This document shows, in pieces, positions 47,095-58,935 of a stretch of 64,000 bases of DNA. Source of the stretch: Hordeum vulgare subsp. vulgare. Lineage: Eukaryota; Streptophyta; Magnoliopsida; Poales; Poaceae. How positions within the stretch are numbered: position 1 is the stretch's first letter; every line of letters begins with the position of its first letter. Location: the NCBI RefSeq assembly GCF_904849725.1, contig NC_058519.1, positions 532,712,316-532,776,315 on the forward strand, read 5' to 3'. A model generated the notes under the pieces. That model searched no databases. It was not told where the DNA came from and worked only from the letters and a program-made list of their open reading frames with translations. The position numbers and the translations under genes were made by a program.

Positions 47095-48618
47095 TGATCA
47101 CCCACAAGTATAGGGGATCTATCGTAGTCCTTTCGATAAGTAAGAGTGTTGAACCCAACGAGGAGCAGAAGGATCTGACAAGTGGTTTTCAGCAACGTAA
47201 TATCTGCAAGAACTGAAATTATCGCTAACAAGTAGTTGTGTGGTGAGATGATCCGTAGCAAGTAGCAAGTAACAAAAGTAACAACGATGCAGCAAAGTGG
47301 CCCAATCCCTTTTGTAGCAAGGGACAAACCTGGACAAAGTCTTATAGGAGGTAAAGCGCTCCCGAGGACACATGGGAATTTCTGTCAATCTAGTTTTCAT
47401 CATGTTCATATGATTCGCGTTCGTTACTTTGATAGTTTGATATGTGGGTGGACCGATGCTTGGGTACTGCCCTTACTTGGACAAGCATCCCACTTATGAT
47501 TAACCCCTCTCGCAACCAACGGGAACTACGAAAGAACAATTAAGACAAAGTCTAACCATAGCATTAAACTAGTGGATCCAAATCGGCCCCTTACGAAGTA
47601 GTGCATACACTAGGATTTAAGCATCTGTCACTCTAGCAACCCATCATCTACTTACTACTTCCCAATGCCTTCCTCTAGGCCCAAATAATGGTGAAGTGTT
47701 ATGTAGTCGACGTTCACATAACACCACTAGAGGAGAGACAACATACAACACATCAACATATCAAACGAATGCCAAATTCACATGACTACTTATAGCATGA
47801 CTTATCCCATGTCCTCAGGAACAAAAGTAAATAGTCACAAAGCATAATCATATTCACGACCAGAGAGGTAATGAGTAGCATCAAAGATCTGAACATAAAC
47901 TCTTCCACCAAGTAATCCAACTAGCATCAATTACAAAGAGTAATTAACACTACTAGCAACCTTACAAGTACCAATAGAGTCGCGAGACGGAGATTGGTTA
48001 CAAGAGATGAACTAGGGTTTGGAGATGAGATGGTGCTGATGAATATGTTGATGGTGACGAGTCCCCTCTGACGGGAGGAGTGTTGGTGATGACGATGGCG
48101 ACGTTTTCCCCCTCCGGGAGGGAAGTTTCCCCAGCAGGATCGTCCTGCCGGAGCTCTAGATTGGTTCTGCTCAAGTTCCGCCTCGTGGTGGCGGCGAATC
48201 CTCCGAAAAGCCTCCTCTTGATTTTTTTTTCAGACTGAAACCCTTCTTGTAGCAAAAGAGGGGGCCAGTGGGCCAGTAGGGAGCTCACAAGCCCCCTAGG
48301 CGCGGCCAGGGGGGTAGGTCGCGCCTAGCAGGCTTGTGGCCTCCTGCTGGTGCCCCTCCGGCACTTCTTCGGCCCAGTATTTTTAATAAATCCCAAAAAA
48401 ATCCATGTTGATTTTCATGGCTTTTCGAGTTTCGCAGAATAGGCATCTCAAATTTGCTCCTTTTTCAGGCCAGAATTCCAGCTGTCGGCATTCTCCCTCT
48501 TCATGTAAACCTTGCAAAATAAGAGAGAAAAGGCATAAGTATTGTACCGTGAAGTGTAATAACAGCCCAAAAAGCGATAAATATCAACATGAAAGCATGA
48601 TGCAAAATGGACGTATCA
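47095..48618 (-). repeat. G4 3' LTR, 1524 bp
   Basis: Minus strand starts TGATACGTCC and ends GGGTGATCA. It holds the 766-bp section that the 5' LTR lacks and the GC-rich hairpin at 48273-48350. Confidence 0.93.
48273..48350 (-). other. GC-rich hairpin, G4 3' LTR
   Basis: The left arm CCAGTAGGGAGCTCACAAGC and right arm GGCTTGTGGCCTCCTGCTGG pair almost throughout (one T-G wobble). An inner stem CTAGGCGCG pairs with CGCGCCTAG. Confidence 0.75.
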
Positions 48619-48632
48619 ACTCCCCCAGGCTT
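48619..48632 (-). promoter_or_regulatory. Polypurine tract of G4
   Basis: The minus strand reads AAGCCTGGGGGAGT directly before TGATACGTCC. Confidence 0.85.
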
Positions 48633-50204
48633 AGACCTCGCTTGTCCTCAAGCGAAAGCCGAGATCAATAAACATGCCCACATGTTTGGAGATAGTGGTG
48701 TAGACAAAACAAGATACTAACATGCAGGCATCATGATCATGATCAGAACAGCAATACCATCATATCATCTCTTATGCTAAAGTGAGAATTCCTTCACAAA
48801 GTAAAGTATGGATCAAGAACCTTACCGAGAATTAACAACCGATAGCCTTTAGTCATTGAAGCAATTGCAATTTATCACAACATCGGAAAGAGTGAAATAA
48901 GAGCTTGTAAAGGAAATCCACATGCTCAATCATCTTTTCGTTCTCTACAATTGCTACAACTCAGGTGGTACTCATGAGATCAAAGTTTCAGCCGGACAGA
49001 GTGATAGATAGGGGCTTATAGTTTCGCCTCCCAACCATTTACCTCAAGGGTAATGTCAACAATAATAATTCATGAATACTTACTTCCAAGTTGACATATG
49101 AATATAGATCTTTCCCAAGCATATGACGTTAGCCAAGATAAAAGCGAGATAAGGAATTGTGAAGATCACAATGACTCTATCAAGGGCAAAAAGTAAAGGT
49201 ACAAGATAGGCCCTTCGCAGAGGGAAGCAGAGGTTGTCATGCGCTTTTGAGGTTTGGATGTGTGTCCTCTTAGTGCGGCGGAACGTCACTTTATATTGCC
49301 TCCTGTGATAAAGAACTTTATTATGCAGTCTCTCTCTTTTATGTCTTCCTCATCACAGGTTCGTACAAAGCTTATTTTCCACACAATAATACATCATACA
49401 TATTAGGGAGAAATTTTTATTGCTTGCACCGATGACAACTTACTTGAGGGATCTTATTCAATCCATAGGTAGGTATGGTGGACTCTCATGGCAAAATTGG
49501 GTTGAAGGTTAATGGATGCACAAGTAGTATCTCTACTTGGTGCGGGAGTTTTGGCTAATATGAGGTGGAAGCAATCGTCACATGCTAAGGGGTCTCTAGT
49601 CATATAACATTGTTCGGAACCAAGCAAACACAATTCATTATGTTGTCTTCCTTGTCCAACATCTACTTCTAAGCATGCAATAGTTTAGCGAGTGTTCACA
49701 ATCATAGATGGTGTCAAAGATGATATAATTATATGTGAACCTCTCCTTCTTTATCACTTCCTATTAATTGCAACAATGACCAAGGTCTACGTTTGTCTAC
49801 CCTCAACAAGTTTCAATCATCATTATTTTTATATGTGAAGCCATCACTTCCCATAAGATCATTACATGATCTTTCATGTTTTTGTTATTTTCTCATCCTT
49901 TTGATCATGGCATGAGGAAAGGCCCTTAACTAAGACACTCTTTATTATATGGCTCACAAGCTCGAATACATTGGGGGTGACACAAAACAAAACTCAAGCC
50001 TAAAACACTAAGACCTTTAATCTACTAGAGAAAGAGAAAACTGAAAAGGAACAAACTAAAACAAAGGTAAAGGCAAAACATGTGATGGTGATACGATACC
50101 GGGGCAACTCCCCCAAGCTTGGCATAAGCCAAGGGGGTTTCCCATACCCATGCTTAGTTGTATTCCTTTGGAGGTGATGGTGGTGGAGTTGTTGCAACAT
50201 GGGC
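48633..50204 (-). other. G4 non-coding region between small ORF and purine tract
   Basis: About 1.57 kb with no ORF worth calling and no repeat that I see. Its length is typical of Athila-like elements, which often carry a long spacer after pol. Confidence 0.7.
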
Positions 50205-50675
50205 TTAATCCTCCGTCTTCCAGGGCATAGGTGCTCCATCATGGAAAGATGACCGAGTCTCCGGAATCCTCAAATTTGCAGCCAACCGTATTGATTTAAA
50301 TCTATACTCATACTCATAGTTTTGGTTCTGCAGGTCATAGATCTGGGCTTGGAGGTGATCAATTTTGTCATAGAGCCTCGAGAGGTGCTTCCCAATGTCA
50401 TTGGCATCGATCTTGTGCTTGTTGGTGAACTCCGTGATCATCATGTGGTTGGCGTTGAGTCCACGCTCCACCATCCCTTGGCACTTGAAGACCTGTTGCT
50501 CCATTGCTTCGAGCCTCGCCTCCGCCCTTCCGGTCTTCTTGGGCCCCTCAATGTCACGGATGTGCAACATCCCCTCACGCATCTCGATGGATTGAGGGTG
50601 TTGCAGCACTCCCGCGAGGTAGGGACTGATGACCTTCTCGAAGATCTTGTCCTTCGGAGCTTTTGGGGAAGCCAT
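50205..50675 (-). CDS. Intact small ORF downstream of G4 integrase (156 aa)
   Basis: It starts MASPKAPKDKIFEKVISPYL and ends PMPWKTED. It is on the element's coding strand, 287 bp after the integrase stop, where Athila elements have an env-like gene. I see no signal peptide, membrane segment or Cys pattern, so it is not a visible envelope protein. Residues about 55-75 (RAEARLEAMEQQVFKCQGMV) and 105-140 (HLSRLYDKIDHLQAQIYDLQ onward) look like amphipathic helices, the second a likely coiled coil. The frame is uninterrupted although gag-pol has two frameshifts and two stops. Family unknown to me. Chance survival of a short frame is possible. Confidence 0.6.
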   Translation of the reverse strand: MASPKAPKDKIFEKVISPYLAGVLQHPQSIEMREGMLHIRDIEGPKKTGRAEARLEAMEQQVFKCQGMVERGLNANHMMITEFTNKHKIDANDIGKHLSRLYDKIDHLQAQIYDLQNQNYEYEYRFKSIRLAANLRIPETRSSFHDGAPMPWKTED

Positions 50676-50822
50676 AGCAATCTAGATCTGCAGCAGAAAC
50701 AGGCTCGAAACGAAAACAGAGGAAATTTGTGTGATACGAGGGTCACACCTTTCGGGAGAATATATAATGATTTTTTCTAGACCAGAAGGAGTACTCCGCA
50801 AGAAAACGGAGTTCGGGAGGCA

Positions 50823-50896
50823 CACGAGGTGGCCACAAGCCCCCCAGGCGCGGCCAGGGGGTGGCCCGCGCCTGGCAGGCTTGTTGCCTCCTCGTG
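50823..50896 (-). other. GC-rich hairpin between G4 integrase and small ORF
   Basis: Arms at 50823-50841 and 50878-50896 pair at 17 of 19 positions (CACGAGG..GGC.ACAAGCC). An inner stem CCAGGCGCGG pairs fully with CCGCGCCTGG around a GG-rich loop. Confidence 0.8.
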
Positions 50897-50961
50897 CGCT
50901 TTCCGGAATGCTTCAAATTTTTCTATTTTTCCAAAAACTCTAAAACGGAGAAAAATTCCTA

Positions 50962-53900
50962 CTAGAAAAGTTTTGGAGTTTGTTTACTTACCAAATCACA
51001 TACCTCTTCGTTTTTGGATTCTGAAACAGGCTGATAAATATCCCTTAGGTATTCCTCCGGAGTTATGGTATTGATAATATTGCTTTCAACATTTATGGGA
51101 GTACCTGAGATATAATGCTTGATTCTCTGCCCATTTACCACTCTCGGAAAATTATCTTTCGTGTTGTTGATCTTGATAGCACCGGAACGATATACTTCCT
51201 CAACAATATAGGGACCTTCCCATTTAGAGAGAAGCTTGCTTGCAAAAAATCTTAAACGAGAATTATATAGCAAGACATAATCACCTACATTGAACTCACG
51301 CTTTTCTATCCTTTTATCATGCCACCTCTTAACCTTTTCTTTGAACAACTTGGCATTCTCATATGCGTGAGTTCTCCACTCATCAAGCGAGCTAATGTCA
51401 AATAACCTCTTCTCACCAGCAAGTTTGAAATCAAAGTTGATCTCTTTGATTGCCCAATTAGCTTTATGCTCTAGCTCAAGAGGTAAATGACATGCTTTAC
51501 CGTACACCATTTTGTACAAATACATGCTCATGGGATTCTTATAGGCAGTTCTATAAGCCCAAAGTGCATCATCGAGCTTCTTAGACCAATTCTTTCTAGA
51601 CCTGTTGACAGTCTTTTGCAGAATTAGTTTAATCTCTCTATTGCTTAGCTCTACTTGACCACTGGACTGAGGGTGATAGGGAGACGCGATTCTATGGTTG
51701 ACATCGTACTTAGCAAGCGTTTTACGGAAAGCACCATGAATGAAATGTGAACCACCATCGGTCATTAGATATCTAGGGACTCCAAATCTAGGGAAAATAA
51801 CTTCTTTAAGCATCATGATAGAGGTGTTGTGATCAGCACTACTAGTGGGGATAGCTTCTACCCACTTAGTAACGTAATCAATAGCAACTAGGATGTGAGT
51901 ATACCCGTTGGATTTTGGAAAAGGTCCCATATAATTAAATCCCCAAACATCAAATGGTTCAATGACAAGTGAATAGTTCATAGGCATTTCCTGACGTTTA
52001 CCGATATTACCTATTCTTTGACATTCGTCACAAGACAAGACAAACTTACGCGCATCCTTGAAGAGAGTGGGCCAATAGAAACCTGATTGCAATACCTTGT
52101 GTGCAGTTCTATCTCCCGCATGGTGTCCTCCGTAGGCCTCGGAGTGACACTTCTGTAGGATCTGTCCCTGTTGATGTTCAGGTACACAACATCTAATAAC
52201 ACCATCTACTCCTTCCTTATAAAGGTGAGGATCATCCTAGAAGTAATGTCTCAAATCAAAGAAGAATTTCTTCTTTTGCTGGTATGTGAAACTAGGTGGT
52301 ATATATTTGGCAACGATATAATTTGCATAATCAGCATACCACGGTGCACTACGTGAAGTATTGATGACATTCAATTGCTCATCAGGAAAGCTATCATCAA
52401 TAGGTTGTGGGTCATCAAGAACATTCTCCAACCTAGACAAGTTATCTGCTACTGGGTTATCAACACCCTTCCTGTCGACAACGTGCAAATCAAATTCTTG
52501 TAGCAAGAGAACCCATCTGATAAGTCTAGGTTTAGCGTCTTTCTTCTCCATTAGGTACTTAATAGCAGCATGATCAGTGTGAAGAGTGACTTTGGAATCA
52601 ACTATGTAAGACCTGAACTTTTCACATGCAAACACGACTGCTAAAAATTCCTTTTCCGTAGTAACATAGTTTCTTTGGGCACTGTCTAGAGTTTTACTAG
52701 CATAGTGAATAACATCAACTTCTTATCAACTCTTTGCCCTAGGACAGCACCAACAGCATAATCACTAGCATCACACATGATTTCAAAAGGTAAGTTCCAA
52801 TCAGGTGGTTGAACAATAGGTGCAGTTATCAAAGCCTTCTTAAGTATTTCGAAGGATTCCTCACAATCATCGTCAAAAACAAAAGAAATATCCTTTTGCA
52901 AGAGATTGGTAAGAGGCCTAGAATCTTAGAGAAGTCTTTAATGAACCTCCTATAGAAACCAGCATGACCAAGGAAACTTCTTATACCTTTGATATCTATG
53001 GGGTATGGCATTTTATCGATCGCATCAACCTTAGCCTTATCGACTTCAATACCTCTTTCAGAAATTTTATGTCCTAAGACGATGCCTTCATTAACCATAA
53101 AGTGGCACTTCTCCCAATTCAAGACAAGATTGGTGTCTTTACATCTCTGCAAGACCCGATCAAGGTTGCTGAGCAAATCATCAAAAGAAGACCCGCAGAC
53201 GGAGAAGTCATCCATGAAAACCTCAACAATCTTTTCACAAAAGTCAGAGAATATAGCCATCATACATCTTTGAAAGGTAGCAAGTGCATTGCATAAGCCA
53301 AAAGCCATACGTCTATAAGCTAAGGTACCGAAAGGGCAGGTGAAAGTGGTTTTCTCCTGATCAGATTGTGCAACTAGTATTTGAGAGAAACCAGAATAAC
53401 CGTCTAGAAAGCAGAAGTGTGTGTGTTTAGACAGTCTTTCTAGCATTTGGTCGATAAAAGGCAAAGGGTAATGATCTTTCCTAGTGGCCTTATTCAATTT
53501 CCTAAAATCGGTCACCATCCTATAGCCAGTAATAATCCTTTGTGGGATCAATTCATCCTTATCATTAGGGACAAAGGTAATACCTCCCTTCTTAGGGACG
53601 CAATGCACCGGACTCACCCAATCACTATGAGCAACACGATAAATAGTACCTGCTTCCAGGAGCTTTAGTATTTCTTTTCTTACTACCTCTTTCATCTTAG
53701 GATTTAATCTCCTTTGATGATCAGCAACTGGTTTGGAATCAGGATCGGTTTTAATCTTGTGCTCGCATAGAGTGGGACTAATGCCCTTAAGATCATCAAG
53801 AGTATATCCAATAGAAGCACGGTGCTTCCTCAGAGTTTTTAGTAACTTCTTTTCTTCATGCTCTGAGAGGCTAGCACTAATTATGACAGGATATATCTCT

Positions 53901-55735
53901 TTTTCATCAAGATAAGCATACTTAAGAGTATCAGACAATTGTTTAAGCTCGAACATAGGATCACCTTTTGGTGGGGGTGGATCCCCAAGCAGTTCAACAG
54001 GCAAATTATTCTTAAGGATAGGATATTGTTCTAAGACAACTCTATCTATCTCATCCCTTTCATCCATATGCATATCATTTTCATGCTCAAGCAAGTATTG
54101 CTCTAAGGGATCAGTAGGAGGCATGGCAATAGAAGCTAAGGCAATAGTTTCATCCTTACTAGGCAACTCTTTTTCATGAGGTTGTCTACCAAACTTGGAG
54201 AAATTGAAATCGTGTGACACACCTTCAAAGCCAACAGTGACAGTTTGCTTCTCAAACTCAATATGAGCATTGACAGTATTGAGAAAAGGTCTACCAAATA
54301 TGATGGGACAAAAGCTATCTTGGGTGGTAGCAAGAACGAGGAAATCAGTAGGATACTTCGTTTTACCACACAAGACTTCAACATCCCTAACAATTCCCAC
54401 AGGGCAGATAGTATCTCTATTGGCAAGCTGAATAGTGAAATTAATAGGTTCTATCTCAACAGGTGCAATCTCGTCTGTGATTTCATTATATAAGGATTGA
54501 GGTATTGCACTAACACTAGCACCCACGTCACATAAATCATGATAACAATGATCTCCTATCTTAACAGAAACAACAGGCGTGCCAACAACAGGCCTATGTT
54601 TGTCTCTAGCAAGGGGTTTAGCAATTCTAGCAGCATCTTCACAGAAGTGAATATCATGGCCATCAACATTGTCGGACAGGAGATCTTTGATAATAGCAAT
54701 GCTAGGTTCAACTCTAATTTTCTCAGGGGGTCTAGGTGTTCTAATGTAGCCTCTACGTATCACAGTTGAAGCTTTAGAATGATCCTTTATCCTAACAGGG
54801 AAAGGTGGTTTCTCAATGTAAGCACTAGGAACAATAGGATCATTATAGGCAATGACTTTCTCTTCAACTGGATTGGGTTTAACTACATTGACTTCTAAGG
54901 GAGGATGATATTTAAACCACTTCTCTTTGGGGAGATCAATATGAGCAGCAAATGATTCACACAATGAAGCTACTATCTCAGAGTCAAGTCCATACTTAGC
55001 GCTAAAATCACAAAAAGTATTTGTTTCAATAAAGGATTTAACGCAATCAAACTTGAAATTCATACCTGAATCCTTACCTTCATCAAGCTCCCAATCTTCA
55101 GAGTTGCATTTAATTCTTTCCAATAAATTCCATCTGAAGTCAATATCTCTCTTCATAAAAGAATCGGTACAAGAAGTGTCAAGCATGGTGCGATCATCAT
55201 GAGAAAGCCGAGCATAGAAGTTTTGAATGATAATTTCTCTCGAGAGCTCATGGTTGGGCCATGAATATAAAATTGATTTAAGCCTCCCCCAAGCTTGAGC
55301 GATGCTTTCTCTATCACGAGGCCAAAAATTATAAATATAATTCCGATCACGATGTACTAAATGCATAGGATAAAACTTTTGATGAAATTCCAATTTCAAC
55401 CGATTGTAGTTCCATGATCCAGTATCATCACATAGCCTATACCATGTCAACGCCTTATCCCTCAAAGATAAGGGAAATACCTTCTTCTTGACCTCATCCT
55501 CGGGAAAACCTGCAAGCTTAAATAAACCACAAACTTCATCTACATAGATTAGATGCAAGTCTGGATGTGATGTTCCATCTCCTGTAAAAGGATTAGCCAG
55601 CAGTTTCTCAAGCATACTCGAAGGAAATTCATAGCAAATATTTTCAGTAGGTGCAGCAGGTTGAGGAGCAACTCTTTGTGCTTCCGTTCAAGGTGAAGAT
55701 ACCTCGAACAAGCCCCTCAAAGGATTAGTTTCCAT
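50962..55735 (-). pseudogene. G4 gag-pol polyprotein, broken
   Basis: I start at METNPLRGLFEVSSP (55735), in frame with the long open stretch from 55615. Gag has LRDKALTWYRLC and FHQKFYPMHLVHRDR; no CCHC knuckle is visible. The protease has LCDVGASVSAIPQSL near residue 403. RT has WVSPVHCVPKKGG, FLDGYSGF and catalytic FMDD near 840. RNase H includes CDASDYAVGAVLGQ and [11 protein letters not shown]. Integrase has CDECQRIGN, then D in [12 protein letters not shown] in MTDGGSHF and E in [11 protein letters not shown]. Breaks: TGA at 55688-55690, a frameshift near 52915, another near 52725, and TAG at 52237-52239. The frame ends at SKQTPKLF without a chromodomain, as usual for Athila. Confidence 0.93.
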
Positions 55736-55798
55736 AGTGACAAGTGACAATAAATTTCAGCACACTACATAAATTTTTCCTTACCAAAGGCGCTTCAC

Positions 55799-55816
55799 TC
55801 CCCGGCAACGGCGCCA
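55799..55816 (-). promoter_or_regulatory. Primer-binding site of G4 (Asp tRNA type)
   Basis: The minus strand reads TGGCGCCGTTGCCGGGGA, fully complementary to the usual plant tRNA-Asp 3' end. The spacer to the LTR is 11 bases. Confidence 0.92.
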
Positions 55817-55827
55817 GAAAAGAGTCT

Positions 55828-56580
55828 TGATGACCCACAAGTGTAGGGGATCTATCGTAGTCCTTTCGATAAGTAAGAGTGTCGAACCCAACGAGGAGCA
55901 GAAGGATCTCACAAGTGGTTTTCAGCAAGCTAATATCTGCAAGCACTGAAATTATCTGTAACAAGTAGTTGTGTGGTGAGATGATTCGTAGCAAGTAGCA
56001 AGTAACAAAAGTAACAACAGTGCAGCAAAGTGTCCCAATCCCTTTTGTAGCAAGGGACAAACCTGGACAAAGTCTTATAGGAGGGAAGTTTCCCCGGTAT
56101 GATCGTCCTGCCGGAGCTCTAGATTGGTTCTACTCAAGTTCTGCCTCGTGGCGGCGGCGAATCCTCCGAAAAGCCTCCTCTTGATTTTTTTCATACCGAA
56201 ACCCTTCTTGTAGCAAAAGAGGGGGGTCAGTGGGCCAGCAGGGAGCTCACAAGCCCCCTAGGCACGGCCAGGGGGTAGGCCGCGCCTAGCAGGCTTGTGG
56301 CCTCCTGCTCGCGCCCCTCCGGCATTTCTTCGGCCCAGCATTTTTTATAATTCCCAAAAAAAATCCACATTGATTTTCACGGCTTTTGGAGTTGCGCAGA
56401 ATAGGCATCTCAAACTTGCTCCTTTTTCAGGACTGAATTCCAGCTGCCGGCATTCTCCCTCTTCATGTAAACCTTGCAAAATAAGAGAGAAAAGACATAA
56501 GTATTGTACCGTGAAGTCTAATAACAGCCCAAAAAGTGATAAATATCAACATGAAAGCATGATGCAAAATGGGCGTATCA
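55828..56580 (-). repeat. G4 5' LTR, 753 bp, with 766-bp deletion
   Basis: It matches both ends of the 3' LTR but joins CTTATAGGAGG directly to GAAGTTTCCCC. In the 3' LTR these parts are separated by the stretch from about 47353 to 48118, both edges of which carry GGAGG. The GC-rich hairpin is kept at 56248-56299. Confidence 0.93.
56248..56299 (-). other. GC-rich hairpin, G4 5' LTR
   Basis: The core arms CACAAGCC and GGCTTGTG, with outer CAGCAGGGAGCT and GGCCTCCTGCT just outside these limits. The inner stem has one change (GGCACGG for GGCGCGG). Confidence 0.7.
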
Positions 56581-58227
56581 GGGACGATCAAGAAAATATG
56601 CATGCTTGCCAAGTTTGGCATTGATAAGCATCTGAATGTATGGGGCATATCCACAAGATCTCTTTTGATTTGCAGCAGTCCTTCCGATAGTCTTTACTGT
56701 CAAATCCATTACCCTAAAGAGAGTGTGGGTGTCTATATGGTGTAGCATGTTAATGTAATGACCTCTAATCATCTTGTCATCACCTCACTTAGGCATCAAG
56801 GTGTGTCTCAGAATGCTATTGGTAGTGGGTATTCCTGCTCGCAAGAAATAGATAGAGCCAAGCTTGTGTGTTGACAAGAACTTGTGAGGAATTGGCTTGT
56901 ACATATTGACCATCGAGTTGTGGTTCATCTTCAACATAGAGTAAACATCCATATCATCTTCTTTGTGCTTAGGGGCACCATTGATAGTGGCCTAGTCATC
57001 AATTGTGGCTTCATACTTGTGACCATCAGACATCCAGACAATTGAGCCACCCCCATAGAAATTAACAATTGAATAGAATTGCATAATAAGTTCATCATTC
57101 CATGGAGTCATCTCTCCCCCAAAAAACTCCTCAATGTCCACATAATTGAAATTTTCTTGCACATGAGGAAACAAATTTTCATTGCCTTTGATGTAAGTCA
57201 GTCAACATATCTCATGTCACTAACAGTTGGACTCTTGTCAAACAGAACAGTCTCATAAAAGTCTTGTTGTTCCTTAGTGTGGAACCTAGGATCAACAACA
57301 GTCCTTCTCCTTACAGCATATGGATCAATAGCTCTCCACTTCATCATCACTTCATCTTTCCTCTTCTTCATGTCCTCAGCTACTCGGTGAGTAGCATTAT
57401 GCAATGGAAAAAGAGGTCTGAGCTTCATGAGAATGGGTGCATCCTCTTCTTCCTCTACAGCAAAGGCACTCGAAGCACGGCCTTTCTCCTCGGCAGCTGC
57501 AGGAATATCCTTTGTAGTCCTCTTGGAGGCTACAACCTTATTTTCCTTAGTGGGAGGCTTTGGAGCAAATTTCCTTGGCATGGCATCAGCCATGAGCTTC
57601 TTCTGAGGAGGAGGATGGGCTTCATCTGGGATCTCTTCTTCTTCACCAGCAACATCTGGGTCTTCGTACATTGAGGTTTGTCTCCCAACAACATGAATCA
57701 CCCTCTTCTTGACTCTCTTCACATCAGCCTTCTTAGGAGTATTGTCAAGGGAAAGTGCCATCCCTTGCCTTGCAGGCTCACGGGCTCTAAGATTAGCAAG
57801 CTTTGCATACTCTTTCCCGACAGTCTTCTTGACACGAGCCTTGTCCTTCTATTTTTGAGGAACAGAGATTTCCTCTAGCACAAAGTCAGAATCTTCTTCA
57901 TCACAATTAAGCTTTTTTCTTGACCTGGTAGCTACCTTGGGCAAGCCATGGGAGCTAGGGGTACCTGGGTCAAAAGGTGTCCTCTCAGAACTTGTGCCAG
58001 AATCCATCTCAACACTGACCTTAGTGAAATTGTTCTAGCTATCATCAGAACCTGACATCCTGACAGTCAAAGCACACAAGCAGACAAGCAACCAATAGAC
58101 CAACAGACAAGCAGCCCTATGAAATATATATTATAGAAGAGCAGAAGGGTTGAGCATCACAAAGTGCAAAAGATTTTTCAAAAAAATGAATTCAGAAACT
58201 TAGGGTATGTTCTTCAGCAGAATATAA

Positions 58228-58935
58228 TTCGGTAGCACCGGGTTGGTCAGTTCGGAGTCACCGAGATCAATCACTCGCATAACACAAACTTGGCAGTCTT
58301 TTCGGTGTCACCGAAAAGAACCACTTGGTCTCACCGAGATGTTTCTCAGGAATCTTAAAACACAAATCGGTGGAACCGATTTTACCAACTCTATATCACC
58401 GAGCTGCATGTTGCAGGGGATCAGATCCAAAATTTCATCGTTCTCTATGCTACGGGATCTTCTGGTGGAGAGGAGGGTTTGCACATGGTGGACTATTGAT
58501 AAAAATTTCTAATGCGCATGAATTGGAACAATGGAGCAGAAGAGAAGAACAGATATGTACCCGAGCTTGGTGGCGGTCCGACTATGGCAGCAACGGCGGC
58601 AAAGAATCCGTCGATAGCGGTGAATCCCAACGGCGGAGGTGCTCGGGGATGCAAAGGCAACAACTAGGGGTCCAGGTGCGGTAGATTAGGGTTTGGGTTC
58701 AAGACGTTTGAAGAAGTAATTTCAAAACGCTCGGTTTGCTAGGCTTTATACCCGTCACTGTCCGTGTCACCGATATTACAATTTCGGTGTCACCGAGTTC
58801 TTCTGTTGTCAGTTGACAGGGAAACTCGGTGTAACCGGTATGATGGTATCGGTGCTACCGAGATGGAAAACACTGATCAGCTTTGGAAATTAGGTGGAAC
58901 CGAGTTTGTGGGGTTGGTTTCACCGAGGTACTCTA
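58228..58935. repeat. Palindromic TCGGT..ACCGA motif array in C2 internal region
   Basis: At least eleven full or half copies in two groups (58228-58400 and 58750-58935), including TTTTCGGTGTCACCGAAAAG (perfect, 58294-58316), ATCGGTGGAACCGAT, TTTCGGTGTCACCGAG and ATCGGTGCTACCGAG. It lies outside the LTRs. Confidence 0.75.

Larger units (their letters stand above)
47095..56580 (-). mobile_element. G4: complete Athila-like Ty3/gypsy element
   Basis: It is flanked by gggac on both sides (47090-47094 and 56581-56585). In element orientation: 5' LTR (56580-55828, shortened), Asp-type primer site, gag-pol (55735-50962), hairpin, a small intact ORF (50675-50205), 1.6 kb non-coding, purine tract, 3' LTR (48618-47095). 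RT FMDD, protease DVGAS and the integrase style group it with the Athila lineage. The two LTRs differ at roughly 25 of 400 aligned bases by eye near their starts, so it is clearly older than G1. It lies within the C2 extra ORF. Confidence 0.95.
46535..58058 (-). pseudogene. C2 extra ORF (about 0.68 k codons), split by G4
   Basis: The reading runs from MSGSDDS at 58058 to 56586, jumps the G4 element, and goes on in the same frame from 47089 to 46535 (ending PSLTTA). The first 150 codons are acidic and Lys-rich with DEEDSDFVLEEIS and a run of Glu. The central part has RRRTVVDPRFHTKEQQDFYE, NFNYVDIEEFFGGEMTPWND, EATIDD and CGYAPYIQMLINAKLGKH. The tail is Ala/Pro/Ser-rich with an Ile/Leu/Glu-rich helix (ISIQGMEKNISEIMLNQNSL). 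Stops lie at 58035, 57849, 56992, 56785 and near 46815; a 4-base loss shifts the frame near 57196. The centre recalls the 'putative plant transposon protein' domain (Pfam PF20167 in my memory), unverified. No RT or integrase motif. Function unknown. Confidence 0.7.

Noticed and set aside
50322..50780. 152-codon plus-strand frame opposite the small G4 ORF
   Set aside because: It mirrors the minus-strand ORF, which fits the element's orientation better.
57264..57674. 136-codon plus-strand frame
   Set aside because: It is antisense to the C2 extra ORF, whose frame continues across several segments and across the G4 insertion.
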